Assembly: GCF_019679435.2 (NCBI RefSeq)
Contig: NZ_CP139781.1
Coordinates: forward strand, 3,224,001-3,288,000
Direction of reading: 5' to 3'
Source of the DNA: Actomonas aquatica
GTDB taxonomy: Bacteria; Verrucomicrobiota; Verrucomicrobiia; Opitutales; Opitutaceae
DNA length: 64,000 nucleotides
The notes below the pieces were generated by a model. That model was given only the letters and a program-made list of their open reading frames with translations, did not search any database and was not told where the DNA came from. Each line of letters opens with the position of its first letter. The first letter of the stretch is position 1. Of this stretch, positions 21,019 through 29,227 are shown piece by piece. Position numbers and translations under genes: made by a program.

Positions 21019-22524
21019 ATGCCCCCCTCGCGCACGCGCTTCCGGCAGGTTCTACCGTGGCTGATCCTCAGCCTCCTCGCCGTTGGCGCCGTCATCGCGC
21101 TGGCCCTGCTCCACTTCACCACCACCAGAACGCTGCACGACGAAGGTAACCGCGCCCGCGACAGCGCTGCTGCCGAGTTCGAACAACGCGCCACTCAATA
21201 CCTGCGCACCACCCGCCTCGCCGTCTTGGCCGAGTTGATCGCCTTCCACGAGGAAGGCCTCGCCTACGCCTTGGAGCGCTGGAACGAATCCAACGAAGTC
21301 GTCGTGGACACCTTCCTTCTCCCCCCCGGCGAACGCGTTCCCGCGCACATCGATGCCCACTCGCACGAGATTGAAGTCAAACCCCTGACCGCTCTTCCCG
21401 ACCTGCCGAGCGACCTCGGCTACCAGGACGAGAACCTCGAAAACATCCGCTACGCGGGCCGCACCGCCCACCCCATCGCCGGCTTCGCCGCGTCCCGCGA
21501 GGACCCGGATGCCCCTTGGGTCATCTGGTATCGCGCCGGCCCCAGCGAACCGATCCGTGGTGCCATGGTGGATACAACCCCGATCATGGCCGAGCTGCAG
21601 ACGCTGTTGCCCGACCCCACCGTCGCCCACGTCGACTCCCTCTACCACCGCCTCGAACCCAACCTAAAACTGCCGGGGTTCCCCGCCCGCAACTTCGGGT
21701 TCTCGCTGGGCACCCTGGCGCAGAACCGACTGGAAACGGCCAACCACATCGGCCTCGTCGCCGGCCTCCTCCTCGCCGGCCTCATCACCGGCGTCGCCCT
21801 GCTCGTGCGCCAAAGCCAACGCAACACCCGCGACGCCCTGCGTAAAACCACCTTCGTCTCACTCGTCTCCCACGAGCTGCGCACCCCCATCACCTCCATC
21901 CGCATGTTCGCCGACATGCTGGCCGACCCCGCCCTCCCCGCCGCCAAACGCGAAAAATTCACCGCCACCATCCAACGCGAATCCACCCGCCTCGGTCACC
22001 TCATCGAACGCCTGCTCGCCTTCAACGCCCTCGAAAAAGGTCTGCCCCCGCCGCCCCGGCACCCCGTCGAACTCACCGCCCTCATCCGCGAAACCATCGA
22101 CACCGCCACCCCGCCCCTCACCGCCGCCGGCCTCACCCCTGAGCTCACCCTGCCCACCACCCCCGTCACCCTCGCCACCGACGCCGAGACCGTGCGCCAG
22201 GCCCTGCTCAACCTGCTCGACAACGCCGCCAAATACGCCCCGTCGTCCGGCCCCCTGCGTATCCAACTTTCCACGACCGACGTCCACGCCACCCTCACTG
22301 TCACTGACCAGGGGCCCGGTGTCCCCTTCTCCCAGCGCGAGCGCATCTTCGAAGCCTTTGTCCAGGGTCACGACCGCCTCACCGACAAACAACCCGGCCT
22401 CGGTCTCGGCCTCGCGCTCTCCCGCGCCGCTCTGCGCACCATCGGCGGCGACCTCACCGTTGCCCCCAATTTTCCCGCCGATCTCCCCGGAGCCACCTTC
22501 ACCATCCGGCTGCCCCTCGCATGA
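21019..22524 (+). CDS. Membrane sensor histidine kinase (PhoR/BaeS type)
   Basis: A 501-residue kinase: TM1 (about 11-31, LPWLILSLLAVGAVIALALL), an extracytoplasmic sensor of about 210 residues, TM2 (about 243-262, GLVAGLLLAGLITGVALLV), then the catalytic part. HisKA has FVSLVSHELRTPITSIRMF with the acceptor at His285. The HATPase has the N box (LLDNAAKYAP), G1 (DQGPGVP) and G2 (GLGLGLAL). No HAMP domain is obvious. It lies 2 bases after the VWA gene and overlaps the response regulator start (ATGA), so all three are co-expressed. What it senses is unknown; the operator in front of the operon hints at a PhoR-like role. Confidence 0.92.
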   Translation: MPPSRTRFRQVLPWLILSLLAVGAVIALALLHFTTTRTLHDEGNRARDSAAAEFEQRATQYLRTTRLAVLAELIAFHEEGLAYALERWNESNEVVVDTFLLPPGERVPAHIDAHSHEIEVKPLTALPDLPSDLGYQDENLENIRYAGRTAHPIAGFAASREDPDAPWVIWYRAGPSEPIRGAMVDTTPIMAELQTLLPDPTVAHVDSLYHRLEPNLKLPGFPARNFGFSLGTLAQNRLETANHIGLVAGLLLAGLITGVALLVRQSQRNTRDALRKTTFVSLVSHELRTPITSIRMFADMLADPALPAAKREKFTATIQRESTRLGHLIERLLAFNALEKGLPPPPRHPVELTALIRETIDTATPPLTAAGLTPELTLPTTPVTLATDAETVRQALLNLLDNAAKYAPSSGPLRIQLSTTDVHATLTVTDQGPGVPFSQRERIFEAFVQGHDRLTDKQPGLGLGLALSRAALRTIGGDLTVAPNFPADLPGATFTIRLPLA

Positions 22525-23264
22525 CCCCGCCTCCCACCCGCCACGTCCTCATCGTCGAAGACGACGAAGCCATTCGCGAAGCCCTCACCGCCGCGCTCGA
22601 ACTCGACGGCCACCGCACCAGCGCCGCCGCCACCGGACCGGCCGGCGTGGAACTCGCCACCACCCAGCGCTTCGACCTCATCCTGCTCGATCTTATGCTG
22701 CCCGGTCTCAGCGGCTACGACGTCTGCCGCCGCATCCGCGAACACGACCGCGACGTGCCCATCCTCATGGTCACCGCCAAAGCCGACGAAATCGACAAAG
22801 TGCTCGGCCTCGAACTCGGCGCCGACGACTACATCACCAAACCCTTCGGCACCCGCGAACTCCTCGCCCGCGTCCACGTCGCCCTGCGCCGCAGCGACCG
22901 CCGCGCCGAGCTCGTCGCGTCTCCGCCCGATCCCAGCCAGACGCCCCAGCCGACGTCCACGACCGACACCTTCGCCTTCGCCCACGCCACCATCGACCGC
23001 AAACGCTTCACCGCCCGCCGCGACGACGGTTCCAGCACGGAACTCTCGGCCAAGGAACTGCACCTCATCGAGTGCTTCCAAGCGCACCGCGGCGAAGTCC
23101 TCTCGCGCGAAGCGCTGCTCAACACGGTCTGGGGCGTCGACTACCTCGGCACCACCCGCACCCTCGACCAGCACCTCGCTCAAGTGCGCAAAAAAGTCGA
23201 AGACCCCGATCGTCCCAAGACCCTCAAAACGATCCACGGCATCGGCTACCAATACCTCGCATGA
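22521..23264 (+). CDS. OmpR/PhoB-family response regulator
   Basis: A 247-residue DNA-binding regulator. The receiver (1-120) has the acidic pair (VEDDE), acceptor Asp57 in LLDLMLPG, Thr in MVTAK and Lys107 in ITKPFG. A Pro/Thr linker (about 130-145) leads to a winged-helix domain (about 150-247) with LSAKELHLIECFQAHRGEVLSREALLNTVWG and the recognition helix region TRTLDQHLAQVRKKVE, all typical of the OmpR/PhoB group. It is the cognate partner of the upstream kinase by coupling (ATGA). Members of this group bind direct repeats spaced 11 bp apart, matching the arrays upstream of this operon and of the gene at 24495. Confidence 0.94.
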   Translation: MTPPPTRHVLIVEDDEAIREALTAALELDGHRTSAAATGPAGVELATTQRFDLILLDLMLPGLSGYDVCRRIREHDRDVPILMVTAKADEIDKVLGLELGADDYITKPFGTRELLARVHVALRRSDRRAELVASPPDPSQTPQPTSTTDTFAFAHATIDRKRFTARRDDGSSTELSAKELHLIECFQAHRGEVLSREALLNTVWGVDYLGTTRTLDQHLAQVRKKVEDPDRPKTLKTIHGIGYQYLA

Positions 23265-23281
23265 GCCCCAACGGGGCTCCC

Positions 23282-23405
23282 CCTCTTTCTCTTTCGTCTT
23301 TATCTTTCTCTTTATCCCCACCGGCCGAACCCCGCTCGCCTACCGAACGCGGCGACACTCCGTGTCGTCAGAGAAAGATAAAGATAAAGACGAAAGAGAA
23401 AGAGG
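23282..23405. repeat. 26-bp perfect inverted repeat
   Basis: Arms at 23282-23307 and 23380-23405 are perfect reverse complements (pyrimidine-rich CCTCTTTCTC start), about 72 bases apart. A second small hairpin (CGACAC/GTGTCG) lies at 23353-23367 inside. It begins just after the response regulator stop and could fold into a long terminal RNA hairpin. Confidence 0.8.
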
Positions 23406-23422
23406 CTCAGCCGCCCTTCCAG

Positions 23423-23460
23423 GTGTAGCAGCGGCCGTCTCGGCCGCTCCCCCCTGCCCC
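23423..23460. repeat. REP-like palindromic repeat, copy 1
   Basis: A 38-bp unit, GTGTAGC then the palindrome GCGGCCG-tct-CGGCCGC and a C-rich tail, is repeated with one mismatch at 23594. Three other small palindromes lie between the copies: 23474-23487 (GCGAGC/GCTCGC), 23496-23509 (GTTCG/CGAAC) and 23556-23574 (CGCGGGCG/CGCCCGCG). This is typical of REP-type intergenic clusters. Confidence 0.75.
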
Positions 23461-23593
23461 TCCGGCCGCTAGCGCGAGCAAGCTCGCAGCCTACAGTTCG
23501 TATTCGAACCCTCCTCGGAAGCCGCGCCCTCAGACCCGCTTCCCCCTCCACCGAACGCGGGCGACACGCCCGCGGCTACATTCCCCCATCCAA

Positions 23594-23631
23594 GTGTAGC
23601 CGCGGCCGTCTCGGCCGCTCCCCCCTGCCCC
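23594..23631. repeat. REP-like palindromic repeat, copy 2
   Basis: Same 38-bp unit as at 23423, differing at one base (GTGTAGCC in place of GTGTAGCA), in the same orientation. Confidence 0.75.
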
Positions 23632-23656
23632 ACCGCCCCACCACAACCCAACCCCT

Positions 23657-23744
23657 CACCACATGTTCGTAATACGAACATTCACCGTAACACTCTATGA
23701 ATAAGTTACTTATCATCCATTGTTCGTATTACGAACATGTGGTG
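23657..23744. repeat. 88-bp nested palindrome with 24-bp perfect arms
   Basis: Arms at 23657-23680 and 23721-23744 are perfect reverse complements. Each arm contains a smaller palindrome, TGTTCGT-AAT-ACGAACA or its complement. The 40-base centre is AT-rich compared with the surroundings and has no reading frame worth naming. It may be a small inverted-repeat element (MITE-like), a recombination site or a paired operator. From 23745 to 23895 I see nothing further. Confidence 0.7.
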
Positions 23745-23895
23745 GGCGCGTTTTGGGGCGGCTTGCGAGGGTGCGAGGGAGGAAGGGCGGGGAGGCCGGT
23801 TGCGCTCTGCTGCCGGGGTGGGCCGCGGGAACGCGGGTTAGGGCCTGCCAGGGAAAGCCCCAGGCTTTTGTCGAGTTGCGCGGATCCAGGCGCGC

Positions 23896-24306
23896 TTAGC
23901 CCATGGGACTGCAGATCTCGATGAGGTGACCGTCGGGGTCACGCACGTAGGCCACCATTTGTCCCCACGGTTTGGATACGGGGGCCGTAAACGCCTCCGC
24001 TCCGCTGGCCACGGCATGGGCAAAGGCCGCCTCCACTTCCGTCGTGACGAAACCGATTTCCACGCCCTGCGGTGCTGCGCCGCGCGCCGGCATCGCGGGC
24101 GCTTGGCCCAGCACGTCCTCCGCCTGCGCCTGACTCACCAGACCCAACTTGGTCGAGCCGGTATCGAGCTCGCCGTAAGCCTTGTCTCCCTCCACGTGCA
24201 ACATCGTGCGCGTGAGCCCAAACGCCGTTTCGTAGAACGCCATCGAGGCGGCGGCATCACGCACATAGAGAAGAATGTATCCGAGGGAGAGAGAAGGAGC
24301 ACTCAT
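23896..24306 (-). CDS. VOC (glyoxalase-fold) family protein
   Basis: A 136-residue protein of the vicinal oxygen chelate superfamily. I take the ATG at 24306 (MSAPSLSLGYILLYVRD). The family pattern is clear: YVRDAAASMAFYETAFGL at the start, a YGELDTGSTKLGLV strand, and VAYVRDPDGHLIEICSP at the end, where the Glu of IEIC is a usual metal ligand. A full-length single-domain VOC protein of this type can be a glyoxalase-like lyase, a dioxygenase or an antibiotic resistance protein; no specific activity can be assigned. It is divergent from the second VWA gene, so the direct-repeat array lies in their shared upstream region. Confidence 0.87.
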   Translation of the reverse strand: MSAPSLSLGYILLYVRDAAASMAFYETAFGLTRTMLHVEGDKAYGELDTGSTKLGLVSQAQAEDVLGQAPAMPARGAAPQGVEIGFVTTEVEAAFAHAVASGAEAFTAPVSKPWGQMVAYVRDPDGHLIEICSPMG

Positions 24307-24361
24307 GGTGCCTCGAACGCTGCCGCACGGCCCCCATTCGGTCCACTCCCATTCCCGCTTT

Positions 24362-24435
24362 CTGACAATCCACTGACACCTTTGCACAAACTCTTACCTC
24401 CCTCTGACAACGACCACGCGGAGTCCCGGTAGAGT
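24362..24435 (+). promoter_or_regulatory. Direct-repeat operator and promoter of second VWA gene
   Basis: Heptamers CTGACAA (24362), CTGACAC (24373), TGCACAA (24383), CTTACCT (24393) and CTGACAA (24404) are spaced 10-11 bases apart. TAGAGT at 24430 begins exactly 26 bases after the start of the last heptamer, the same spacing as in front of the gene at 19634. CTTAC-N6-CTGACAAC is shared by both. A common PhoB-type regulator is inferred. Confidence 0.62.
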
Positions 24436-24494
24436 GGGGGCGTAGTCGAGGTCCTCCTGACCTCACCCCTTCTCCCCTCAACTCCCGCATTCCT

Positions 24495-26171
24495 ATGAAG
24501 CTCCCCTTCCTCCGCCAAGTCACTGCCACGACGCTCGCTGCTTTATTGACCTGTCCTGCTCCCGCCCTCCTCGCGCAAACCGCTTCGCCGCCTCCGGCAG
24601 ACGAAGAGGACGAGGAGCTCATCATTCTATCGCCTTTCATGGTATCGGCCGGCAGCGGGGGTAGCTACGCCGCCACATCAACGCTCGCAGGTTCCAGCAT
24701 GGGTGCCACCGCCGGTGGCGCGCAGGACATCAACTACTTCCGCTCCGGCGCCGGTCGCGGAGAGGTGCCGCACCCGGATACCATCACCGCCGAAGGGCTC
24801 TTCTCCGAATACGATCTGCCGCTCGACCTCGGACACACCTCGCCCGAACTTTTTGTCGTGCAAGCCGCCGCCGCGCCCGCGCGCTTTGAGGTCCTGCCCG
24901 AGGTCACCCACCTGGCCCAACTCGGCTTCAGCTCCGGCCTCGCCGCCGCCACGTGGGAACGGGCCCCGCTCAACCTCGTCGCCGTGATCGATAAGTCCGG
25001 CTCGATGGCCGGCCACCCGTTGGACCTCGTGCGCCAGAGCCTGCAACAGGTGCTGCGGCAACTCGGTCCCGGCGACCAATTGAGCATCGTGCTCTACGGC
25101 GACCGCGCTCACGTCCACCAACCCGTTACGCGCGTCGCGGCCCACACGCGCCATCTGCTTGAACGCGCGATCCGCTCCATCCGCTCGAACGGCTCGACCA
25201 ACATGGAGGAGGGACTGCAGGTCGGCTATCAGGTGGCGCGGGAGTCCGCCCGCGATTTCGCCGGCACCACTCGCGTGATGCTCTTCACCGACGAGCGCCC
25301 GAACGTCGGCGACACCTCGCCGGAAAGTTTTATGGGTATGGCGCGCGCCGCTTCGACCGACGGCATCGGCCTCACCACCATCGGCGTGGGCGTGCACTTT
25401 GGCACCGCGCTGGCCGAGCAACTCTCCAGCGTGCGCGGCGGCAACTTGTTCTTCTTCCCCGACGAAGCGGAAATGCTGACCACCTTCACCGAGGACTTCG
25501 ACACCATGGTCACGGAGCTCGCTCACGACTTCTCCGTGCGCATCCGCCCGGCGCGCGGCTTCCGCATCGCCGGCGTGTTTGGACTGCCCGCCGACCTGCT
25601 CCGCTGGGAAGGCAACGACCTCGTGTTTACGGTGAACACGATCTTCCTCAGCAAGCGCAAGGGCGGCATCTACTTCGCCCTCAGCCACGAGGGCGAAAAG
25701 GCGCGCGGTTACTTGCCGGCTAGCCCTGCCCGCCCCGGCGACCGCGTGGCCCAGATCGACTTCAGCTACTCCGAAACCGAAGCCGGGCGCACCGTGCGCG
25801 CCCAGTCTGACGTGCGCCTACAGCACCCTCGCGATCTGCAGGCCGGACTCACCCGCGGTCGCGCGCTCGTCGACGAATTTCTCACCCTGCGCCGTGCGGC
25901 CTCCGCGCACCTCTTCGACAACGACCAGGAAACCGCCTTCCAACTCACCGCCGACCTCGTGCGCCGCCTCGAACGCATCGACGACCCAGCGCTCGACCCC
26001 GAACGCACCCTCGCCGCCAACGTGCACCAGACCTTCGCCGAGCTCTCCGGCAATACTGTCGAACTGATTTGCGGTCTGTCGATTGAGGTCATCGACGAGG
26101 TCGACGATGACGGCATGCCCCACCGCGAGGTGCCGGTCGACAACCTCACCGGACTGCCTTCCCGCCGCTGA
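24495..26171 (+). CDS. Exported VWA-domain protein with TonB-receptor-like N-terminus
   Basis: A 558-residue exported protein. A signal peptide ends at about residue 28 (LLAQ). Residues about 40-75 read EELIILSPFMVSAG, then YAATSTLAGSSMG, which resembles the segment before the plug of Verrucomicrobia TonB-dependent receptors. GGAQDINYFR and the HPDTITAEGLFSEYDLPL block lead into a VWA domain (about 155-345) with MIDAS motif DKSGSMAG and a LFTDERPNVGD strand. The C-terminal region is like that of YfbK-type VWA proteins (LTRGRALVDEFLTLRRAA). It has a PhoB-type array in front, identical in layout to that of the VWA/kinase operon. Its ligand is unknown. Confidence 0.86.
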   Translation: MKLPFLRQVTATTLAALLTCPAPALLAQTASPPPADEEDEELIILSPFMVSAGSGGSYAATSTLAGSSMGATAGGAQDINYFRSGAGRGEVPHPDTITAEGLFSEYDLPLDLGHTSPELFVVQAAAAPARFEVLPEVTHLAQLGFSSGLAAATWERAPLNLVAVIDKSGSMAGHPLDLVRQSLQQVLRQLGPGDQLSIVLYGDRAHVHQPVTRVAAHTRHLLERAIRSIRSNGSTNMEEGLQVGYQVARESARDFAGTTRVMLFTDERPNVGDTSPESFMGMARAASTDGIGLTTIGVGVHFGTALAEQLSSVRGGNLFFFPDEAEMLTTFTEDFDTMVTELAHDFSVRIRPARGFRIAGVFGLPADLLRWEGNDLVFTVNTIFLSKRKGGIYFALSHEGEKARGYLPASPARPGDRVAQIDFSYSETEAGRTVRAQSDVRLQHPRDLQAGLTRGRALVDEFLTLRRAASAHLFDNDQETAFQLTADLVRRLERIDDPALDPERTLAANVHQTFAELSGNTVELICGLSIEVIDEVDDDGMPHREVPVDNLTGLPSRR

Positions 26172-26173
26172 GA

Positions 26174-28081
26174 TCAGACGGGCGCCGGCCGCCGTCGCTG
26201 GGGCGACCGGGCCGGCGCTTTGCGTCTGACCGAACCGGATGCCGCTGGGGTAGTCTGCGGCACCACGTGCACTCCGATCAAAAGTGTCTCCAAAGAATCG
26301 ATACGACTGCGAACTTCGCGCGCGTGACCTTCCATCCGGTGCGCCGCGCTGGCCGACTCCTCTGACGCCGCCGCGTTGCGCTGGGTCACCAGGTCGATCG
26401 TCGAAATGGCCTTGGTCGCCTGATCGATCGCCGCACGTTCCTCGGTCGCGATTTTCTCGACGGACCGCATCGACTCCCGTAGCCCCGTGGCGTGGTCGAC
26501 GATGTGAGCCAGTTGATCATCGACCTGCCGGGTGATCGCCGTGCCCTCCGCCACGCTGCGATGCGCATTGTCGATCTTCGCCCGGGTGGAGTTGGCCGAG
26601 GCCACACTCTTTTGCGCGAGCGTGCGCACTTCCTCTGCCACGATCGCAAACCCGGCTCCGGCTTCGCCTGCCCGCGCGGCTTCCACCGCGGCGTTGAGCG
26701 CCAACAGGTTGGTCTGGAACGCGATCTCCTCGATCTCCTTCACGATTTTGCCGATGTCGGAACTGGAAGCTTCGATGCCCTCCATCGCCCGACGCATCTG
26801 CGACATCGATTGCGCTCCGGCCGCGGCGGCTTGATGCGTTTGCTGCGAAAGGGTCTGCACTTGGTCGACGTGGCCCACGCTGTCGTTGGCCATGCCGCGG
26901 ATCTGCTCCAAGGTGGCGTGCAGCTGTTCCACGCTGGCAGCCTGTTCGGAACAGCCGTCAGCCAGTTCGGTGCTCGCCCGCGCCACGAAGTCGGAGATCT
27001 CCTGCCCTTCGTTTGAGCTGCGTTCGAGGTCGCGGGACGCCTCCCGGATCGAACGATCGATGCGCCGCACGATCAAAAAGCCGCCGACCGCGAAACCACA
27101 CACGGCCAACAACACCAATCCGATCTCGCGTATCATGCCGTTGCGGGTGGCGGCTCGTTTGGCCGCGGTGAAAGAGGCAACGTCCTGCAGGATAAAATCG
27201 CGATACTGCGGAAACGCCTCGTTGAAAGCGACCACCTCGGCCGCCACGTCCCGCACCAATTTGGGCGCGAAGGTCTTCTTCTCACCGTTGGCACTGAAGC
27301 CACCGGCGCGCACCTGCTCAGTCGCAGCCACGATCGTGGCCAAGTGAGCATTGTCGACCAAGTCGCGCAGCTCATCGAGCCCGTCTTCTTCCGCCATCAT
27401 GGCGATGCGGTCGATCATCGGGCGGCTGTCGTTGAGGAAGATTTCAAACCGCGTCGTCACCATCTCGGTGACCGCGCCGGACTCCAGGGCGTAGTTCAGC
27501 AACCCCGAGTGCCTATCCATCATCAGCTGCATTTGCATGACCAGATCGGCCACCGTGATCTTGCGCACCAACTCCGCGTCCTGGGTCTCCGTCGCGAGCT
27601 GCGGAATCATGCTGAGCAGGCGCTTGATCTCGTCGTTGTAGAGCAAGGTGGTGGGCCAGGGGTCGGCGTCCTCCACGAGGGACCGATGGCGGATGGGTTC
27701 GAGCCGCTCCGCAAAATTGAGCTCCGTCGTCATCAGCTTACGAAACCGCGCGGTGTGCTCCTGCAACTGCATCGAATCGACCAGCGCGTGGGTCTCCGCG
27801 ATAACGGCTTCGGTCTGCGCAATGAGTTCCCGGTAGCGCGCCCGACCTTCCTCCAACTTGCCCTTCTCGCCGTGCATGGTGGAAGCCGCCCACACCCCGC
27901 CACTCTCCTGCGTGAGGGTATCGCCGAGCCGGATCATCTGCGCGAGAAACGCCCCCACCCGATCGAAGTTGGCCAGACTGCGCTGCTCCTGCGCCCGCTC
28001 AAACACCAACACCCCGCCGAGCACCAGACAGACGGCGATGGCGAAAACGTTCAGGGCAACGATCTTGGCCTTGATGGACAT
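26174..28081 (-). CDS. Methyl-accepting chemotaxis protein
   Basis: A 635-residue transmembrane chemoreceptor: TM1 (about 5-27), a helical sensory region of about 290 residues ([12 protein letters not shown] ... [14 protein letters not shown]), TM2 (about 318-340, [20 protein letters not shown]), then a cytoplasmic signalling domain. The conserved hairpin tip is seen as [22 protein letters not shown] and [14 protein letters not shown]. The sensory region is of the four-helix type, and the ligand is unknown. The C-terminus ends with a basic tail and no CheR pentapeptide. It is convergent with the second VWA gene, 2 bases apart. No che genes are nearby, so it feeds an array encoded elsewhere. 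Confidence 0.93.
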   Translation of the reverse strand: MSIKAKIVALNVFAIAVCLVLGGVLVFERAQEQRSLANFDRVGAFLAQMIRLGDTLTQESGGVWAASTMHGEKGKLEEGRARYRELIAQTEAVIAETHALVDSMQLQEHTARFRKLMTTELNFAERLEPIRHRSLVEDADPWPTTLLYNDEIKRLLSMIPQLATETQDAELVRKITVADLVMQMQLMMDRHSGLLNYALESGAVTEMVTTRFEIFLNDSRPMIDRIAMMAEEDGLDELRDLVDNAHLATIVAATEQVRAGGFSANGEKKTFAPKLVRDVAAEVVAFNEAFPQYRDFILQDVASFTAAKRAATRNGMIREIGLVLLAVCGFAVGGFLIVRRIDRSIREASRDLERSSNEGQEISDFVARASTELADGCSEQAASVEQLHATLEQIRGMANDSVGHVDQVQTLSQQTHQAAAAGAQSMSQMRRAMEGIEASSSDIGKIVKEIEEIAFQTNLLALNAAVEAARAGEAGAGFAIVAEEVRTLAQKSVASANSTRAKIDNAHRSVAEGTAITRQVDDQLAHIVDHATGLRESMRSVEKIATEERAAIDQATKAISTIDLVTQRNAAASEESASAAHRMEGHAREVRSRIDSLETLLIGVHVVPQTTPAASGSVRRKAPARSPQRRRPAPV

Positions 28082-28250
28082 GACGGGAGACGGGGTCGAG
28101 GGTCGAAAGCGAGGCGGAGCTCCACCGTGGCGGCGGCACGCGCTCCACCTGGCTTATCGGCTCACTGCCTCGCCGACCTAAGTAATTCCCCCTGTTTGCA
28201 ACGCGGTTGCACCCCCACGTGGACCTACCCATGCTCCCGGTCGCCTCGCC

Positions 28251-29102
28251 ATGCCTGACGATACACCCATCGACGACCTCGGAGCCGCCGCCACTCCGCC
28301 CGCCGGTCAAACCAGCGCCCGCCGCCCGAAAGGGGTGCTCGACGCCGCCCGGTTACAAGTCGCTCCCACCCTCCTCGGCACCCGCCTCGCCAAACCCTGG
28401 CAACGGGCCGCGGCCATGGCGATCGACCTCGTGGTCATCGCGTGCCTCTCGCTCCTGTCCCACCCCGTGCTCGGTCTGCTCACCGGCGCGACCTTTGCGG
28501 TGCTGGGCACCCGCCGCGAGAGCGACGCCAAGACTTGGGCCATCCTGCGCTGGGGACTCATCGCGCTCGGGGCCATCGTGATCGTGCTCTCCGGCGCCCT
28601 GCTCGCCGGCAAACCACTGGTGCGCTCCGGCGCCTTCAACCTCGCCGCCGAAAGAGAAGCACCCGATCTGTCGCCGGTTTATTTGCCCGCCGCTCCCTCG
28701 TCCGCCGACCTGCGCGATGCGGTGCGACGACTCGATGCGCAGGTCGACTACCTGAAGCAGGAAAACGCCGCGCTGCGCGACGAGATCCGCGGCAACTCGT
28801 GGCTGCGTCTCGCCGCCGACACCTCCCGCACCATGGGCTTCACCTTCGGCTGGGCCGGCGTCTATTTCACCCTCACCACCCTGCTGCTGCGTGGCCGCAC
28901 GGTCGGAAAGCTGATCCTGCGCACCCGCGTAGTGCGCCTCGATGGCCAGCGCCTCACCGGCATGGACGCCTTCATCCGCAATGGTGGTTACGCCGCCGGC
29001 CTCGCCACCGGCCTCATCGGTTTTGCCCGCCTGCTCTGGGATCCCAATCGCCAAGCCATCCAGGACCGCATCGCCGGCACTGTGGTCATCCGCCCGGAGT
29101 GA
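28251..29102 (+). CDS. RDD family membrane protein
   Basis: A 283-residue membrane protein of the RDD family. After a Pro/Ala-rich N-terminal tail, WQRAAAMAIDLVVIACLSLL (about residues 45-64) carries the R...D signature, and further helices follow near 75-120 and 195-215. It ends with GRTVGKLILRTRVVRLDGQRLTGMDAFIRNGGY and QDRIAGTVVI, both typical of the family. An inserted coiled-coil segment (about 154-180, VRRLDAQVDYLKQENAALRDEI) between helices is unusual. The family has been linked to ion or solute transport but is not well defined. It stands alone between an MCP and a fasciclin gene. Confidence 0.85.
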   Translation: MPDDTPIDDLGAAATPPAGQTSARRPKGVLDAARLQVAPTLLGTRLAKPWQRAAAMAIDLVVIACLSLLSHPVLGLLTGATFAVLGTRRESDAKTWAILRWGLIALGAIVIVLSGALLAGKPLVRSGAFNLAAEREAPDLSPVYLPAAPSSADLRDAVRRLDAQVDYLKQENAALRDEIRGNSWLRLAADTSRTMGFTFGWAGVYFTLTTLLLRGRTVGKLILRTRVVRLDGQRLTGMDAFIRNGGYAAGLATGLIGFARLLWDPNRQAIQDRIAGTVVIRPE

Positions 29103-29118
29103 TCGCCCAAAACAAAAA

Positions 29119-29145
29119 CCGCCGCCGGGCGAAACCCGACGGCGG
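29119..29145 (-). terminator. Hairpin terminator, probably for fasciclin gene
   Basis: CCGCCGCCGGG pairs with CCCGACGGCGG (one mismatch) around a short loop. On the minus strand the stem is followed by TTTTTGTTTT, as expected of a terminator for the gene ending at 29228. It also lies just behind the RDD gene and may work both ways. Confidence 0.65.
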
Positions 29146-29227
29146 CGATGGCTACGGTCTACATTACCTATGAAGCAAAAGCTCGGGAGGTGAGGCGCGC
29201 GCTACGCGGTGCGGCGCGCACGCGACC

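Noticed and set aside
23697-23924. A 75-residue frame starting in the centre of the 88-bp palindrome
   Set aside because: It has no family features, runs through repeats and overlaps the VOC gene end.
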